DNA of 64,000 nucleotides from an uncultured Collinsella sp. (GTDB taxonomy: Bacteria; Actinomycetota; Coriobacteriia; Coriobacteriales; Coriobacteriaceae), in NCBI GenBank assembly GCA_902478545.1, contig CABSLA010000001.1, positions 108,232-172,231 on the forward strand. The letters run 5' to 3'. Each line of letters begins with the position of its first letter. Positions within the stretch are counted from its first letter, which is position 1. The translations under genes and the position numbers were made by a program. Below are positions 28,635 through 40,183 of this stretch, piece by piece. Under the pieces are notes generated by a model that saw only the letters and a list, made by a program, of their open reading frames with translations, was not told the DNA's origin and searched no databases.

Positions 28635-28880
28635 ATGGCTACTAATCATGAGCTCGCACTATTCGTTATGACCGGCTGCCCGTATTGCATAAAGGTCAAG
28701 CGCTTCCTGGCCGATAACGGCGTGACCATTCCCGAGCGTAATATCTCGACCGATTCCGATGCCGAACAGACACTCATCGCCGTCGGCGGAAAGCGCCAGG
28801 TTCCCTGCCTGTTCATTAACGGCAAACCGCTCTACGAATCGAGCGACATCATCGCGTGGGTACAGAAGAACCTGCTCTAG
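28635..28880 (+). CDS. Glutaredoxin family protein
   Basis: An 81-residue thioredoxin-fold protein with the redox motif CPYC (about residues 14-17), the cis-Pro loop QVPCLFING, and the end GKPLYESSDIIAWVQKNL. It should carry out dithiol-disulfide exchange in the cytosol. Start is ATG 28635 after GGAG. It lies 51 bases downstream of the XRE-TipAS gene on the same strand. Confidence 0.92.
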   Translation: MATNHELALFVMTGCPYCIKVKRFLADNGVTIPERNISTDSDAEQTLIAVGGKRQVPCLFINGKPLYESSDIIAWVQKNLL

Positions 28881-28932
28881 CGTGCTATTGCGGTCGGCCC
28901 GTCCCAACGCACAAACCCATACGGCACAAACA

Positions 28933-28987
28933 TGTACACCAGCATCCAAAGTCGACATTTTTCGACATCTTTGGATGCTGGTGTACA
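28933..28987. repeat. Long perfect palindrome (19-bp arms) after the glutaredoxin gene
   Basis: TGTACACCAGCATCCAAAG (28933-28951) pairs perfectly with 28969-28987 around a TCGA/TCGA inner pairing. It could end the glutaredoxin transcript, but there is no T-tract after the stem, and it abuts a REP-type repeat. Confidence 0.75.
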
Positions 28988-29000
28988 ACTATTTGTGGGT

Positions 29001-29063
29001 AGTCATCGGGGACGTTCTTAAATGACTAGTCGTTAAAGAACGTCCCCAATGGCCAATGACTAG
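29001..29063. repeat. Palindromic repeat, GGGGACGTTCTT family, copy 3
   Basis: AGTCATC-GGGGACGTTCTT, loop with GACTAGTC, then AAGAACGTCCCC and a trailing AATGACTAG. The repeat ends exactly at the dus stop codon. Relatives at 4345 and 18775. Confidence 0.85.
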
Positions 29064-30017
29064 CTAGCCGTGGAAGCGGGCTGTGGGTGCGAGTGGCTGC
29101 TCGCGAAAGACGCGCTCGACGGCGGCGCGGTATTCGTCGACCTTTTTGGTCTTACGTACGAGTTTGTGAACGGTAGCGGGGTCGGCGAAAGCGCACTTGG
29201 CGTAGAACCACCACTCCTTCATACGAAAGACCGCATTACCGCCAATCTCTTCTGCATAGGCCGCAAACAGCGTATCGTGGAAACGCTGCAGCTCAGCAGC
29301 CGTTGCAGTGGGGCCGCCCTTGACCATGCGAGCCAGCGCGGGGTTCGCAAGCAAGCCACGCCCCAGCATCACATGGCGTGTCCCGGGATAGGCCTCCACC
29401 AGTGCGTCCATATCCTCAAGATCGAAAATGTCGCCGTTATAGGCCACGGGGAACGGCGCGCGCTCCAGCGTCTCGCCATAAAACTCTTTGCGCGTCGAGC
29501 CCGTATAGCGGTCCTTCTGTACGCGCGGATGCACGATCAGCTCTGCCAGCGGCATGTGGCAATATAGATCGAGCACGCGCTCGTATTCGTCGTCGCTCTC
29601 CAGCCCCAGCCTGGTCTTTACCGATACCGGCAACGGCGACCGCTCGCACACATCACTCAAGAACACCTCGAGCTCGTCGAGATTGCGCAAGAAACCCGAG
29701 CCCTTGCCCTTAGCGACAACCGTTCCCGAAGGGCAACCCAGGTTGAGATTGACCTCCCGATAGCCCATGTCGGCGAGCACCTGTGCCGCCCACACAAACT
29801 CGTCCGCGTTCTTGGACATGAGCTGGGGCACCACGTTGAGCCCTTGGTTGTTAGCCGGATCGACTTCCTTAAACGCCTTGCCGCCAAAGCGGTTTCCCAC
29901 CCGCGGCGGCGGCAAAAACGGCGTGTAATAGCAATCGAGCGCACCGAAGCACTCCGCATGCACGCGACGGAACACATGCCCGGTAATCCCCTCCATAGGG
30001 GCAAGCGAAAGAATCAT
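29064..30017 (-). CDS. tRNA-dihydrouridine synthase
   Basis: A 317-residue FMN-dependent Dus enzyme that reduces uridines in tRNA. It starts with the FMN-barrel strand LSLAPMEGITGHVFRRVH and carries REVNLNLGCPSGTVVAKGKGSGFL (the catalytic Cys of the NLGCP motif), VSVKTRLG, HPRVQKDRYTG, YNGDI and MLGRGLLANP. Which tRNA position it modifies cannot be told. ATG 30017 follows AGAAGAG. Confidence 0.93.
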   Translation of the reverse strand: MILSLAPMEGITGHVFRRVHAECFGALDCYYTPFLPPPRVGNRFGGKAFKEVDPANNQGLNVVPQLMSKNADEFVWAAQVLADMGYREVNLNLGCPSGTVVAKGKGSGFLRNLDELEVFLSDVCERSPLPVSVKTRLGLESDDEYERVLDLYCHMPLAELIVHPRVQKDRYTGSTRKEFYGETLERAPFPVAYNGDIFDLEDMDALVEAYPGTRHVMLGRGLLANPALARMVKGGPTATAAELQRFHDTLFAAYAEEIGGNAVFRMKEWWFYAKCAFADPATVHKLVRKTKKVDEYRAAVERVFREQPLAPTARFHG

Positions 30018-30042
30018 CTACTCTTCTCTCATATCAACGGAT

Positions 30043-30069
30043 GTGACAAAGGAACCGCCCCCTTGTTAC
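30043..30069. repeat. Degenerate hairpin, GTGACAAAGG family
   Basis: GTGACAAAGG and CCTTGTTAC flank an eight-base loop, just upstream of dus. A better-formed relative is at 36644-36670. The two look like members of another short intergenic repeat family. Confidence 0.45.
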
Positions 30070-30156
30070 ATGCATTATGCCTTGTGCTTCAGATGATTCA
30101 CAAGGCAGAGGTAGCTGCTTGACGATAATCACCCTTCCATCCGTCGCCTTACGCAA

Positions 30157-30339
30157 CGAAGGTGAATGCTTTTCCGCGAAGTGAACGGGTGAAATCGGAC
30201 CCTCGATGCATCGACACTTTGGGAAGGCCAATTCCTGCGGTTTTATCACTCAAATCCTGCGGTTTTAGCGTCGAAAAACGTGGGTGCTTCAGGGGTCCAA
30301 ATTAGGTCGTTCACTTCTCGGGAAACCATTCACCTTCGA
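30157..30339. mobile_element. MITE-like element, copy B (183 bp)
   Basis: Same structure as 14241-14424: outer arms beginning CGAAGGTGAATG and ending CATTCACCTTCG, inner GAAGTGAACG/CGTTCACTTC, and a non-coding centre with GCATCGACA, two CCTGCGGTTTT repeats and CAGGGGTCCA. The two copies differ by scattered substitutions, so they are not a recent duplication. It explains most of the 378-base gap between dus and the small membrane protein gene. Confidence 0.75.
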
Positions 30340-30359
30340 TTTACTGGTGCTTATAAACA

Positions 30360-30392
30360 GCGAGGGGGTCGCCCGGCAGGCGGCCCCCTCGC
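30360..30392 (-). terminator. Terminator of the mgtA region
   Basis: GCGAGGGGGTCGCC and GGCGGCCCCCTCGC form a 14-bp stem with one wobble pair. On the minus strand it is followed by TGTTTAT, and it lies directly after the 51-residue membrane protein stop codon. Confidence 0.7.
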
Positions 30393-30395
30393 TTG

Positions 30396-30551
30396 TTATT
30401 CATCCCTCGGCAGCGGTTTCATGCTCCAAAAGACAACGTTCATAATCACGACAACCACCAACACCACGCCGTTGGCCACCCAAAAGCCCATGTTAAGGCC
30501 GAGCCACTCCGTGGTGCCAAACAAGTCCATCCAAATCTGCGTCCAGTTCAT
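30396..30551 (-). CDS. 51-residue membrane protein downstream of mgtA
   Basis: A short frame with AGAAAGGAG seven bases before ATG 30551. The protein begins MNWTQIWMDLFGTTEWLGLN and has one hydrophobic helix (about residues 22-43, FWVANGVVLVVVVIMNVVFW), ending MKPLPRDE. It sits 30 bases after the mgtA stop on the same strand, before the terminator. Small membrane partners that stabilise or tune MgtA are known in enterobacteria (MgtR, MgtS), but this one is not recognisably homologous; a partner role is inferred from position only. Confidence 0.7.
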   Translation of the reverse strand: MNWTQIWMDLFGTTEWLGLNMGFWVANGVVLVVVVIMNVVFWSMKPLPRDE

Positions 30552-30581
30552 GCAAACGCTCCTTTCTGCATCAATCCCCCA

Positions 30582-33341
30582 CTACAGCAGCTCGCCGTAG
30601 CGCTTGACGTAGGCCTTCTTAAGGCTTGTCGCCAGCGCCATGTACAGCAAGATGCACGGAATCAGGAACAAGAAGTACTCGACAGGCAGGGCGCCCAGAC
30701 CCAGCGTGGGGCCAAGCGGGCTAAACGGGATCAGCGTGAGCAGCGCGATGCCCGTCATCGTGAGCAGCATCACCGGAGCCGAGGCACGGCTCTGGATAAA
30801 CGGCAACTTAGGCGTACGGATCATGTGGATGACCAGCGTCTGGCTCCACATAGACTCGACGAACCATCCAGCCTGGAACAGCGCGATGTAGGCCAGCTGC
30901 ATCTGCTCCAGCGCGGCGCCCGAGTAGACGCTCGCCAGGTCGTTGAACAGCACGCCATGGCTCACGAACAGGGGGCAGAAAACGAAGTACATAAAGATAT
31001 AGGTCATAAAGTCGAAGATGGAGCTGGTGGGCCCGATCCAGATCATGAACCTGCCAACACTCGAAGCGTCCCAGGTACGCGGCACGCGCAGGAACTCCTC
31101 GTCCACGTTGTCCCAGGGAATCGCCAGGCAGCTGCAGTCATAGATCAGGTTGAGCAGGATCAGCTGGATGCTCATCATCGGCAAAAACGGCAGCAGGGCG
31201 GATGCGGCAAGCACGCTGAACATATTGCCGAAGTTGGAGCTTGCGGTCATCTTGATGTACTTGATCATGTTGGCGTAGGTCTTGCGCCCCTCGATGATGC
31301 CCTCCTCGAGCACCATCAAATCCTTCTCGAGCAAGATGATATCGGCCGACTCCTTGGCCACGTCGACCGCAGTATCGACCGAGATGCCGATGTCGGACGA
31401 CTTCATGGCCGAGGCGTCGTTGATGCCGTCGCCCATGTAGCCCACCACATGACCGTTTGCACGCAGCACGGACACGACGCGCGCTTTTTGATCGGGCGTA
31501 AGCTTGGCAAAGACCTGCACGTCCTCGGCGCGACGAGCGAGCTCGGCGTCGTCCATTGCGGCGATATCGCTGCCGAGCAGCATGTTGTTGACCTCGAGTC
31601 CCACCTGCTTGCAGATGGTGCGCGTGACCTTCTCATTGTCGCCGGTCAAGATCTTGGTGGCTACACCGTGGTTGCGCAGCGCCTCGATAGCATCGGCCGT
31701 GGACTCTTTGGGCGGATCCAAAAACGCCAGGTAGCCGATCAGCACCATGTCGCGCTCATCATCGGCGCTAAAGGCACCGACAGGCGACGGGTTGGACTTT
31801 TGAGCGATTGCCAACACGCGGAAGCCGTCGTCGTTAAGGTCGGCGACCGTTGCCAAAATGCGCTCGCGCACCTCGTCGTCCAGCACGTGAACGCCGCCGT
31901 CAATCTCGGCATGCGAGCACACCGACAGCATCTCCTCGACTGCACCCTTGGTGACCATCTGGGTTTTGCCGCTTCGATCGCGCACCACGGTGGTAAGGCG
32001 ACGGCGCGTAAAGTCAAACGGCACCTCGTCGACCTTCACATAGGCCTCGGAAAGGTCGGTGAGACTCGGGTCGTTTTGCTCCTCTTCCTCGGTGCATTTG
32101 ATGATCGCCAGATCCATCAGATTCTTGTAGCCCGTCTGGAAATAGCTGTTGAGGTAGGCATGGCGCAGAACGCGCGAATCCTCCTGGCCATCGATGTTCC
32201 AGTGATACTCCAGCACCACCTAGTCCTGCGTCAGCGTGCCAGTCTTGTCCGTGCACAGCACGTCCATCGCGCCAAAGTTTTGAATCGAGTTGAGGTTCTT
32301 AACGATGGTCTGCTTTTTGCTCATAGCCACGGCGCCCTTGGCAAGGCACGTGGTAACGATCATGGGCAGCATCTCGGGTGTCAGGCCCACGGCGATGCTG
32401 ATGGCAAACAGGCCAGCATTAAGCCAATCGCCCTTGGTGACGCCGTTAATCATAAAGACAAACGGAACCATCACCATCATAAAGCGGATGAGCACCCACG
32501 AGACGCTATTGACGCCTTTGGAAAAGCTCGTCTCTACGGCATCCTCGGACAGGCTCGATGCCATAGAGCCAAACAAGGTCTGCTCGCCCACGCTAAAGGC
32601 GAGCGCCGTCGCGCTGCCCGAGATCACACTGCTGCCCATGAGGGCGATGTTCTCGAACGACGTTGCCGAATCGGACTCGGTGCACGTCGCGGGAACCTTC
32701 TCGACCGGCTCGCTCTCGCCCGTCAGGCTTGCCTGGCTCACAAAGAGGTCCTTAGCCTCAATGATTCTCACATCGGCGGGAATCATGTCACCGGCGGACA
32801 GGTGCACGATGTCACCAACCACCACGTCGTCGATGGGAATCTCGGTCCTAGGGGCATCCTCGCGGGTGACTGTCACGGTGGTCGTAATCATATCGAGCAG
32901 CTTTTCGGCCGCGTTGCCGCTGCGCGCTTCCTGGATATAGCGCAGCGTGCCCGAGAGCACGACCATCGTGGTGATGATGATCACCGTCAGCGGGTCAAAG
33001 TCTTCGGGCGTGCTGCCCATCATCGACAACGCTGGAAACACCATGTCGGTCGCTGCCGAAATGATGGCCAGGAAAAACAGAATCGCCGTGAAGGGATTGA
33101 CGAACGCGTCCGCAAGCTTGCGGGCAATCGACTTCTTCTTGCCACGCGTGACCACGTTACGCCCGTTGTCGGCTTCGCTGTGCGCGACCTCGTCGCGATT
33201 AAGGCCGCCGAGATTCGAGCCGACCCAGGATAGGGCCTCCGTCAGCGGAATGGTCGCCGCATACTGGATGCGACCCTCCGCGCGATGCCTCATCAGTTCG
33301 TTTTGCGCCTGAACCGCAGACGGCGTATGGCGCATAGTCAT
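30582..33341 (-). pseudogene. mgtA: Magnesium-translocating P-type ATPase, interrupted by in-frame TAG
   Basis: An MgtA-type pump for Mg2+ entry, about 920 codons if read through. Both halves are in one frame: 32220-33341 (N-terminus, first four spans, actuator [17 protein letters not shown], phosphorylation motif [11 protein letters not shown]) and 30582-32219 (from VVLEYHWNI: nucleotide domain, [19 protein letters not shown]-terminal spans). A TAG at 32220-32222 splits them immediately after DKTGTLTQD, where the family usually has Lys or Arg. The next codon is GTG with AGGA just before, so reinitiation is conceivable. Start set at ATG 33341. Otherwise intact, so the lesion is recent, suppressed, or an assembly error. 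Confidence 0.85.
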
Positions 33342-33388
33342 CTTCTTCAATTGCCTCGCTCCGTTCTATCGATCGGACGCAGGGCGAA

Positions 33389-33466
33389 TCAGCCGCGCGC
33401 CCCCATCAAAGTGGACCCGCGCCGGCAACTTCGTCCTGCGTTACTGGTACTGTCACTGCCGCTCAC
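33389..33466 (-). CDS. Possible 25-residue leader peptide upstream of mgtA
   Basis: GTG 33466 is preceded by AGAGAGGTGAGGACC and opens a 25-codon frame rich in Ser, Gly and Arg (MSGSDSTSNAGRSCRRGSTL...), ending 47 bases before the mgtA ATG. Mg2+ transporter genes in other bacteria can be controlled by short leader ORFs or an M-box; no M-box was recognised here. Low confidence; it may be chance. Confidence 0.22.
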   Translation of the reverse strand: MSGSDSTSNAGRSCRRGSTLMGARG

Positions 33467-33509
33467 GGTCCTCACCTCTCTTTCGCGTCCGCGACTGTCT
33501 ACAGAATAG

Positions 33510-33552
33510 AAAAGCCGCAAGACCGAGCACATGGCTGGTTTCTTGCGGCTTT
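33510..33552 (-). terminator. Terminator after the receiver-less regulator gene
   Basis: AAAAGCCGCAAG (33510-33521) and CTTGCGGCTTT (33542-33552) form the stem, about 65 bases past the stop at 33617. On the minus strand the A-rich arm gives a T-rich 3' end. Confidence 0.75.
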
Positions 33553-33616
33553 CTTGCGATTTGGCAAGGATTGTCAAAGTGACTATTTGGATCGATGGGA
33601 GCGAATACCCGAAGCG

Positions 33617-34099
33617 TTACTCGGCCATTTTGTAGCCCACGCCCCATACAGTCAGCAGGTAGTGGGGGTTGTCTGGTTCGGGCTCAATCTTCTTTCGAAT
33701 TTTGCGGACGAAGGCCATGATGTTGCTGTCATCGAGCAGATACTCGTTTTGCCACACCGCCCGGTAGATTTCCTCTTTGCTAAAGACCGTACCCCGGTTG
33801 CTCGCCAAAAAGGCAAGGATGTCGAACTCCTTGGGCGTGAGCGAGACCGGCGCGTCCGACACCTTGACGGTGCGCGAGGCCAGGTCGATCGAAAGCTCGC
33901 CGATAACGATGGGTCCAGTGGCGGCACTTGCCTGCGAGCCGGCAACCGCCAGCTCGATAGCAGTCAGCTTGCCCGATGCGATATCGGCAAACACGGGCGC
34001 GAGCTCCAGGGCGGCAGCGCTGCCAGACGAGAACAGCGCGCTGCTGAGCTCGGCGGCCTCGGCCGGCGTAATCGCGATGTTGGTTCTGTTGGTACGCAT
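33617..34099 (-). CDS. Receiver-less OmpR/PhoB-type DNA-binding protein
   Basis: A 160-residue protein. Residues 1-60 are an Ala-rich segment with no phospho-acceptor pocket. Residues 64-160 are a Trans_reg_C winged helix (LSIDLASRTVKVSDAPVSLTPKEFDILAFLASNRGTVFSKEEI, then DDSNIMAFVRKIRKKIEPEPDNPHYLLTVWGVGYKM). It lacks the Asp-containing receiver of classical response regulators. The start lies nine bases after the stop of the P-type ATPase gene, so the two are one operon. It may respond to a signal other than phosphorylation, or be an autoregulator of the pump. Confidence 0.82.
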   Translation of the reverse strand: MRTNRTNIAITPAEAAELSSALFSSGSAAALELAPVFADIASGKLTAIELAVAGSQASAATGPIVIGELSIDLASRTVKVSDAPVSLTPKEFDILAFLASNRGTVFSKEEIYRAVWQNEYLLDDSNIMAFVRKIRKKIEPEPDNPHYLLTVWGVGYKMAE

Positions 34100-34108
34100 A
34101 GAACCGCC

Positions 34109-36553
34109 CTAGAACAAGCTGCTCGAGCGGGCCAGATAGACCCGCTTGATCGTCGAAGCAACAACAAGATACAACACGCTCAGCAGCGCAACGATGCCCA
34201 GATACCATACAGGCAGCGTGGCGAGCCCAAACAGCTGCGCCACCGGACTGAGCGCAAGGAGCGCCGTGACAACGAGCATGACGGCAACCATCACCACGAG
34301 CGGTGTGCAAGGACGATCCCCGTCGCGGACACTGCGCGTTCGCAACACCAGGAGCACGAGCGATTCGGTCCATGCGCATTCCAGCAGCCAGCCGGCTTGG
34401 AAGGTCGCGATAAAGGCCGCTCGACCCGCCGCGTCGAGCGCGGCAAAGGGCGCGCCGCAGACGGCGGGGCATACGCCCAAGAACAGAATGGCAAACGTAA
34501 TGATGTCGAAGGCCGAGCTCGCAAAGCCAAAATGAAGCATAAAGCTGCCGAGCCCCTTACCCGACCAGGCCCTGGGGCGGGCAATCTCTGCATCGTCAAC
34601 GTTATCCCACGAAAGCGCCAGGCAGGTGGCGTCGTAGCACAGATTGAGCAAGAGCAGCTGGGTAGCGGTTGCCGGCACAAAGGGCAGGAAAATGCTCGAG
34701 GCGGCAACCGAACAGATATTGCCAAAGTTGGAGCTCGATGCGATACGGATGTACTTGGAGGCATTGGCGAACGAAGTCCTGCCCTCGCTGACGCCCTCGG
34801 CGACAACACCCAAGTCGCGCTCGAGCAGCACCAGGTCGGCCACCTTTTTGGATTCGGCCGCAGCCGAGTCCACGACAATGCCGACGTCTGCCGATGTGAG
34901 CGCCGGCACGTCGTTCACGCCGTCTCCGATATAGCCGACGATGTGGCCGGAGAGGCGAATCAGGCTAACGATCTGCGCCTTCTGTGCGGGCGTAAGCTCG
35001 GCAAACACGCGAGCCTTCCCCACCCGGATCAGCGCTTCGGATTCCTCCATGGCCTGAAGCATGCTGCCGGTGATAACGCTATCGGCGGGAATGCCCAGGC
35101 GCGAGCATGTTGAGCGAGCGACCGAAGCCGAATCACCCGTGAGCACGCGCACCTCGACGGAAAGGTTAGACAGCGCCTGCACGGCGGCACGAGCGCTCGC
35201 CTTGGGCCGATCGAAAAAGCCCAAAAAGCCGCACAGCACCAGGTCATCCCAGTCCGCCGACGTCGTGCTATAGGCGACGGCGAGCACTTTGATGCCATCG
35301 GCGCGCATGTCCTCGGCAACCTCGTAGGCGCTCTGACGGCCATCGGCATCCATGGGCACCAGCTCGCCCTTAAAGTTTGCCCAGGCGCAGCGTGTGCACA
35401 CGCTTTCAACCTCGCCCTTTACGATGGTCAGATGATTGCCGGGGCGAACCTGTAGCCCCAAACAACCAAGCGCCCCGGGCGTGGCGTCGAGCTTGACACC
35501 CGAAGCCTTGGTGACGTGGTCGAAGGGGTCAGAGGCATGCAGTGCAAAGGCGTGGCCAAGGTCTTTCGCGGCAAGGTGCAGCTCGGGTGCCGCGCACGCA
35601 TCGGCAATGGCCCGATTGAGCTGATTGGCAGCGGCCCCCTGGCTCGTGCTCTCCAGATACGCCAGGTTGAGCGTCTGCTCGCTTTCGTTGCCCAGGATAT
35701 CGGTGTAGTACTCGAGCACCGCGGCATCTTCGGTGAGCGTGCCTGTCTTGTCAACGCACACCACGTCCATGGAGCCCAGTGACTCCATGGCGTCAACGTT
35801 CTTAACGATGACCTGCTTGTTTTTTAGTCGATGGGCACTGCCCGAAAGGCAAACGCTCGTGACAACCGGCAGCATTTCGGGAACCAGGCCCACGGCCGTG
35901 CCCAGGGCAAACAGCAGTGCCTGCGCCCAGTCGCCCAGCACAAAGCCTCGAATCATAATGACAAACGGCAGTACGATGAGCATGCATCTTACCAGGGCGG
36001 CGCAGATGCTCTTGGCGCCGGCACCAAACTGTGTGCCCATTCGAGCGCGACGGCGCAAAACGGGCTGCTCATCGGCAATGCGGGCGAGGACGGTTGCCGA
36101 CGCCTTGCCGTCGACAATGGTCGTTCCCGCGCGAACGGTCTCCCCTTCCCGCTTGGCGGTCTGACCGCTCTCGCCTGTAAGCGACGATTCCGAGACAAGG
36201 ACCTGGTCGCCCTTGGCAAGGGTCACGTCGACCGGGCAGAGCATGCCGGCATATAGGCGGACGACGTCGCCGGGCACAAGCCGGTCGGCATCAACTTGAA
36301 TCCAACACGCATCGACGCGTTTCCAAACGGCCGCGTGGTTCGCTTTAAACATATGGCGATCAAAGCTGCGCTTGGCCTCATTTTCGTAAAACAGGCGCAC
36401 CAGGCCGCCCACCAGCCACATCAAAAAGAGCACAGCTGGCGCGAACACGCCCGTCTGGCCTTCCACCTGCGGCAGGACATCGACCAAAAAAGCCAGCCCG
36501 GCAAGCGCAAGCAGCAGCGACGAGAACGGATTAAAGAACGATTTTCTAATCAT
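34109..36553 (-). CDS. MgtA-like P-type ATPase paralogue
   Basis: An 814-residue cation-pumping ATPase related to the mgtA product in this window. It has SLTGESGQTAK (actuator), AVGLVPEMLPVV (transport-site helix 4, PEML as in MgtA), CVDKTGTLTED (phosphorylation Asp), TGDSASVA and GDGVNDVPAL (hinge), and about ten spans. It is about 100 residues shorter at the N-terminus than MgtA and diverges in the nucleotide domain, so the ion may differ from Mg2+. ATG 36553 follows AAAGAGG. Co-transcribed with the receiver-less regulator. Confidence 0.88.
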   Translation of the reverse strand: MIRKSFFNPFSSLLLALAGLAFLVDVLPQVEGQTGVFAPAVLFLMWLVGGLVRLFYENEAKRSFDRHMFKANHAAVWKRVDACWIQVDADRLVPGDVVRLYAGMLCPVDVTLAKGDQVLVSESSLTGESGQTAKREGETVRAGTTIVDGKASATVLARIADEQPVLRRRARMGTQFGAGAKSICAALVRCMLIVLPFVIMIRGFVLGDWAQALLFALGTAVGLVPEMLPVVTSVCLSGSAHRLKNKQVIVKNVDAMESLGSMDVVCVDKTGTLTEDAAVLEYYTDILGNESEQTLNLAYLESTSQGAAANQLNRAIADACAAPELHLAAKDLGHAFALHASDPFDHVTKASGVKLDATPGALGCLGLQVRPGNHLTIVKGEVESVCTRCAWANFKGELVPMDADGRQSAYEVAEDMRADGIKVLAVAYSTTSADWDDLVLCGFLGFFDRPKASARAAVQALSNLSVEVRVLTGDSASVARSTCSRLGIPADSVITGSMLQAMEESEALIRVGKARVFAELTPAQKAQIVSLIRLSGHIVGYIGDGVNDVPALTSADVGIVVDSAAAESKKVADLVLLERDLGVVAEGVSEGRTSFANASKYIRIASSSNFGNICSVAASSIFLPFVPATATQLLLLNLCYDATCLALSWDNVDDAEIARPRAWSGKGLGSFMLHFGFASSAFDIITFAILFLGVCPAVCGAPFAALDAAGRAAFIATFQAGWLLECAWTESLVLLVLRTRSVRDGDRPCTPLVVMVAVMLVVTALLALSPVAQLFGLATLPVWYLGIVALLSVLYLVVASTIKRVYLARSSSLF

Positions 36554-36643
36554 CGAAGCCTCTTTCTAGCACGGCTTCGATTGTATCCGAGGGCACTCGC
36601 CGACAACCCCGCCCCAACCCTTGCGACTTCCTTGCTTTTAGCC

Positions 36644-36670
36644 GTGACAAAAGGGTTGTCCCTTTGTCAC
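36644..36670 (-). terminator. Hairpin at the end of the ABC exporter gene
   Basis: GTGACAAAAGGG and CCCTTTGTCAC pair around a TTGT loop. The second arm abuts the stop codon of the minus-strand ABC gene at 36672. It is also a member of the GTGACAAAGG repeat family seen at 30043. Confidence 0.6.
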
Positions 36671-36671
36671 A

Positions 36672-39929
<3,258 letters not shown>

Positions 39930-40082
39930 GGACGGCAACCTCTCCTGCGCAGGCACATTCGCCCGCTCTCCCCCGCCGTTCGTATTCGACGCGTTTGTCC
40001 TACTCTATCCCCATTTTTTGCCGGCGCCAGTGAGGAATGTAACGAACCGCGCCAAAAAACGAACGGGACGGTGCCTAAAAGA

Positions 40083-40104
40083 AGAGGTCCCGAGCGGGAC
40101 CTCT
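40083..40104 (-). terminator. Short perfect hairpin downstream of the TlpA-like gene
   Basis: AGAGGTCCCG/CGGGACCTCT is a perfect self-complementary stem, 80 bases after the lipoprotein stop at 40184. The rest of the 254-base gap to the ABC gene shows only decayed repeat-like sequence. Confidence 0.5.
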
Positions 40105-40183
40105 ATATGGTGGAGTTTATCTTGAAAGGGAGCGAACTACTTCGCACAGCGACACACGATCCTCGCTATGCTTTGCGCGGTTT

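Noticed and set aside
30393..33233. Open frame of 946 codons on the plus strand
   Set aside because: It is exactly antisense to mgtA. Its protein is His/Arg/Asp-rich with no family features, a common product of GC-rich codon bias.
33342..33510. M-box Mg2+ riboswitch before mgtA
   Set aside because: Only a short AGGTGAGG-like match; the remaining conserved M-box blocks are absent.
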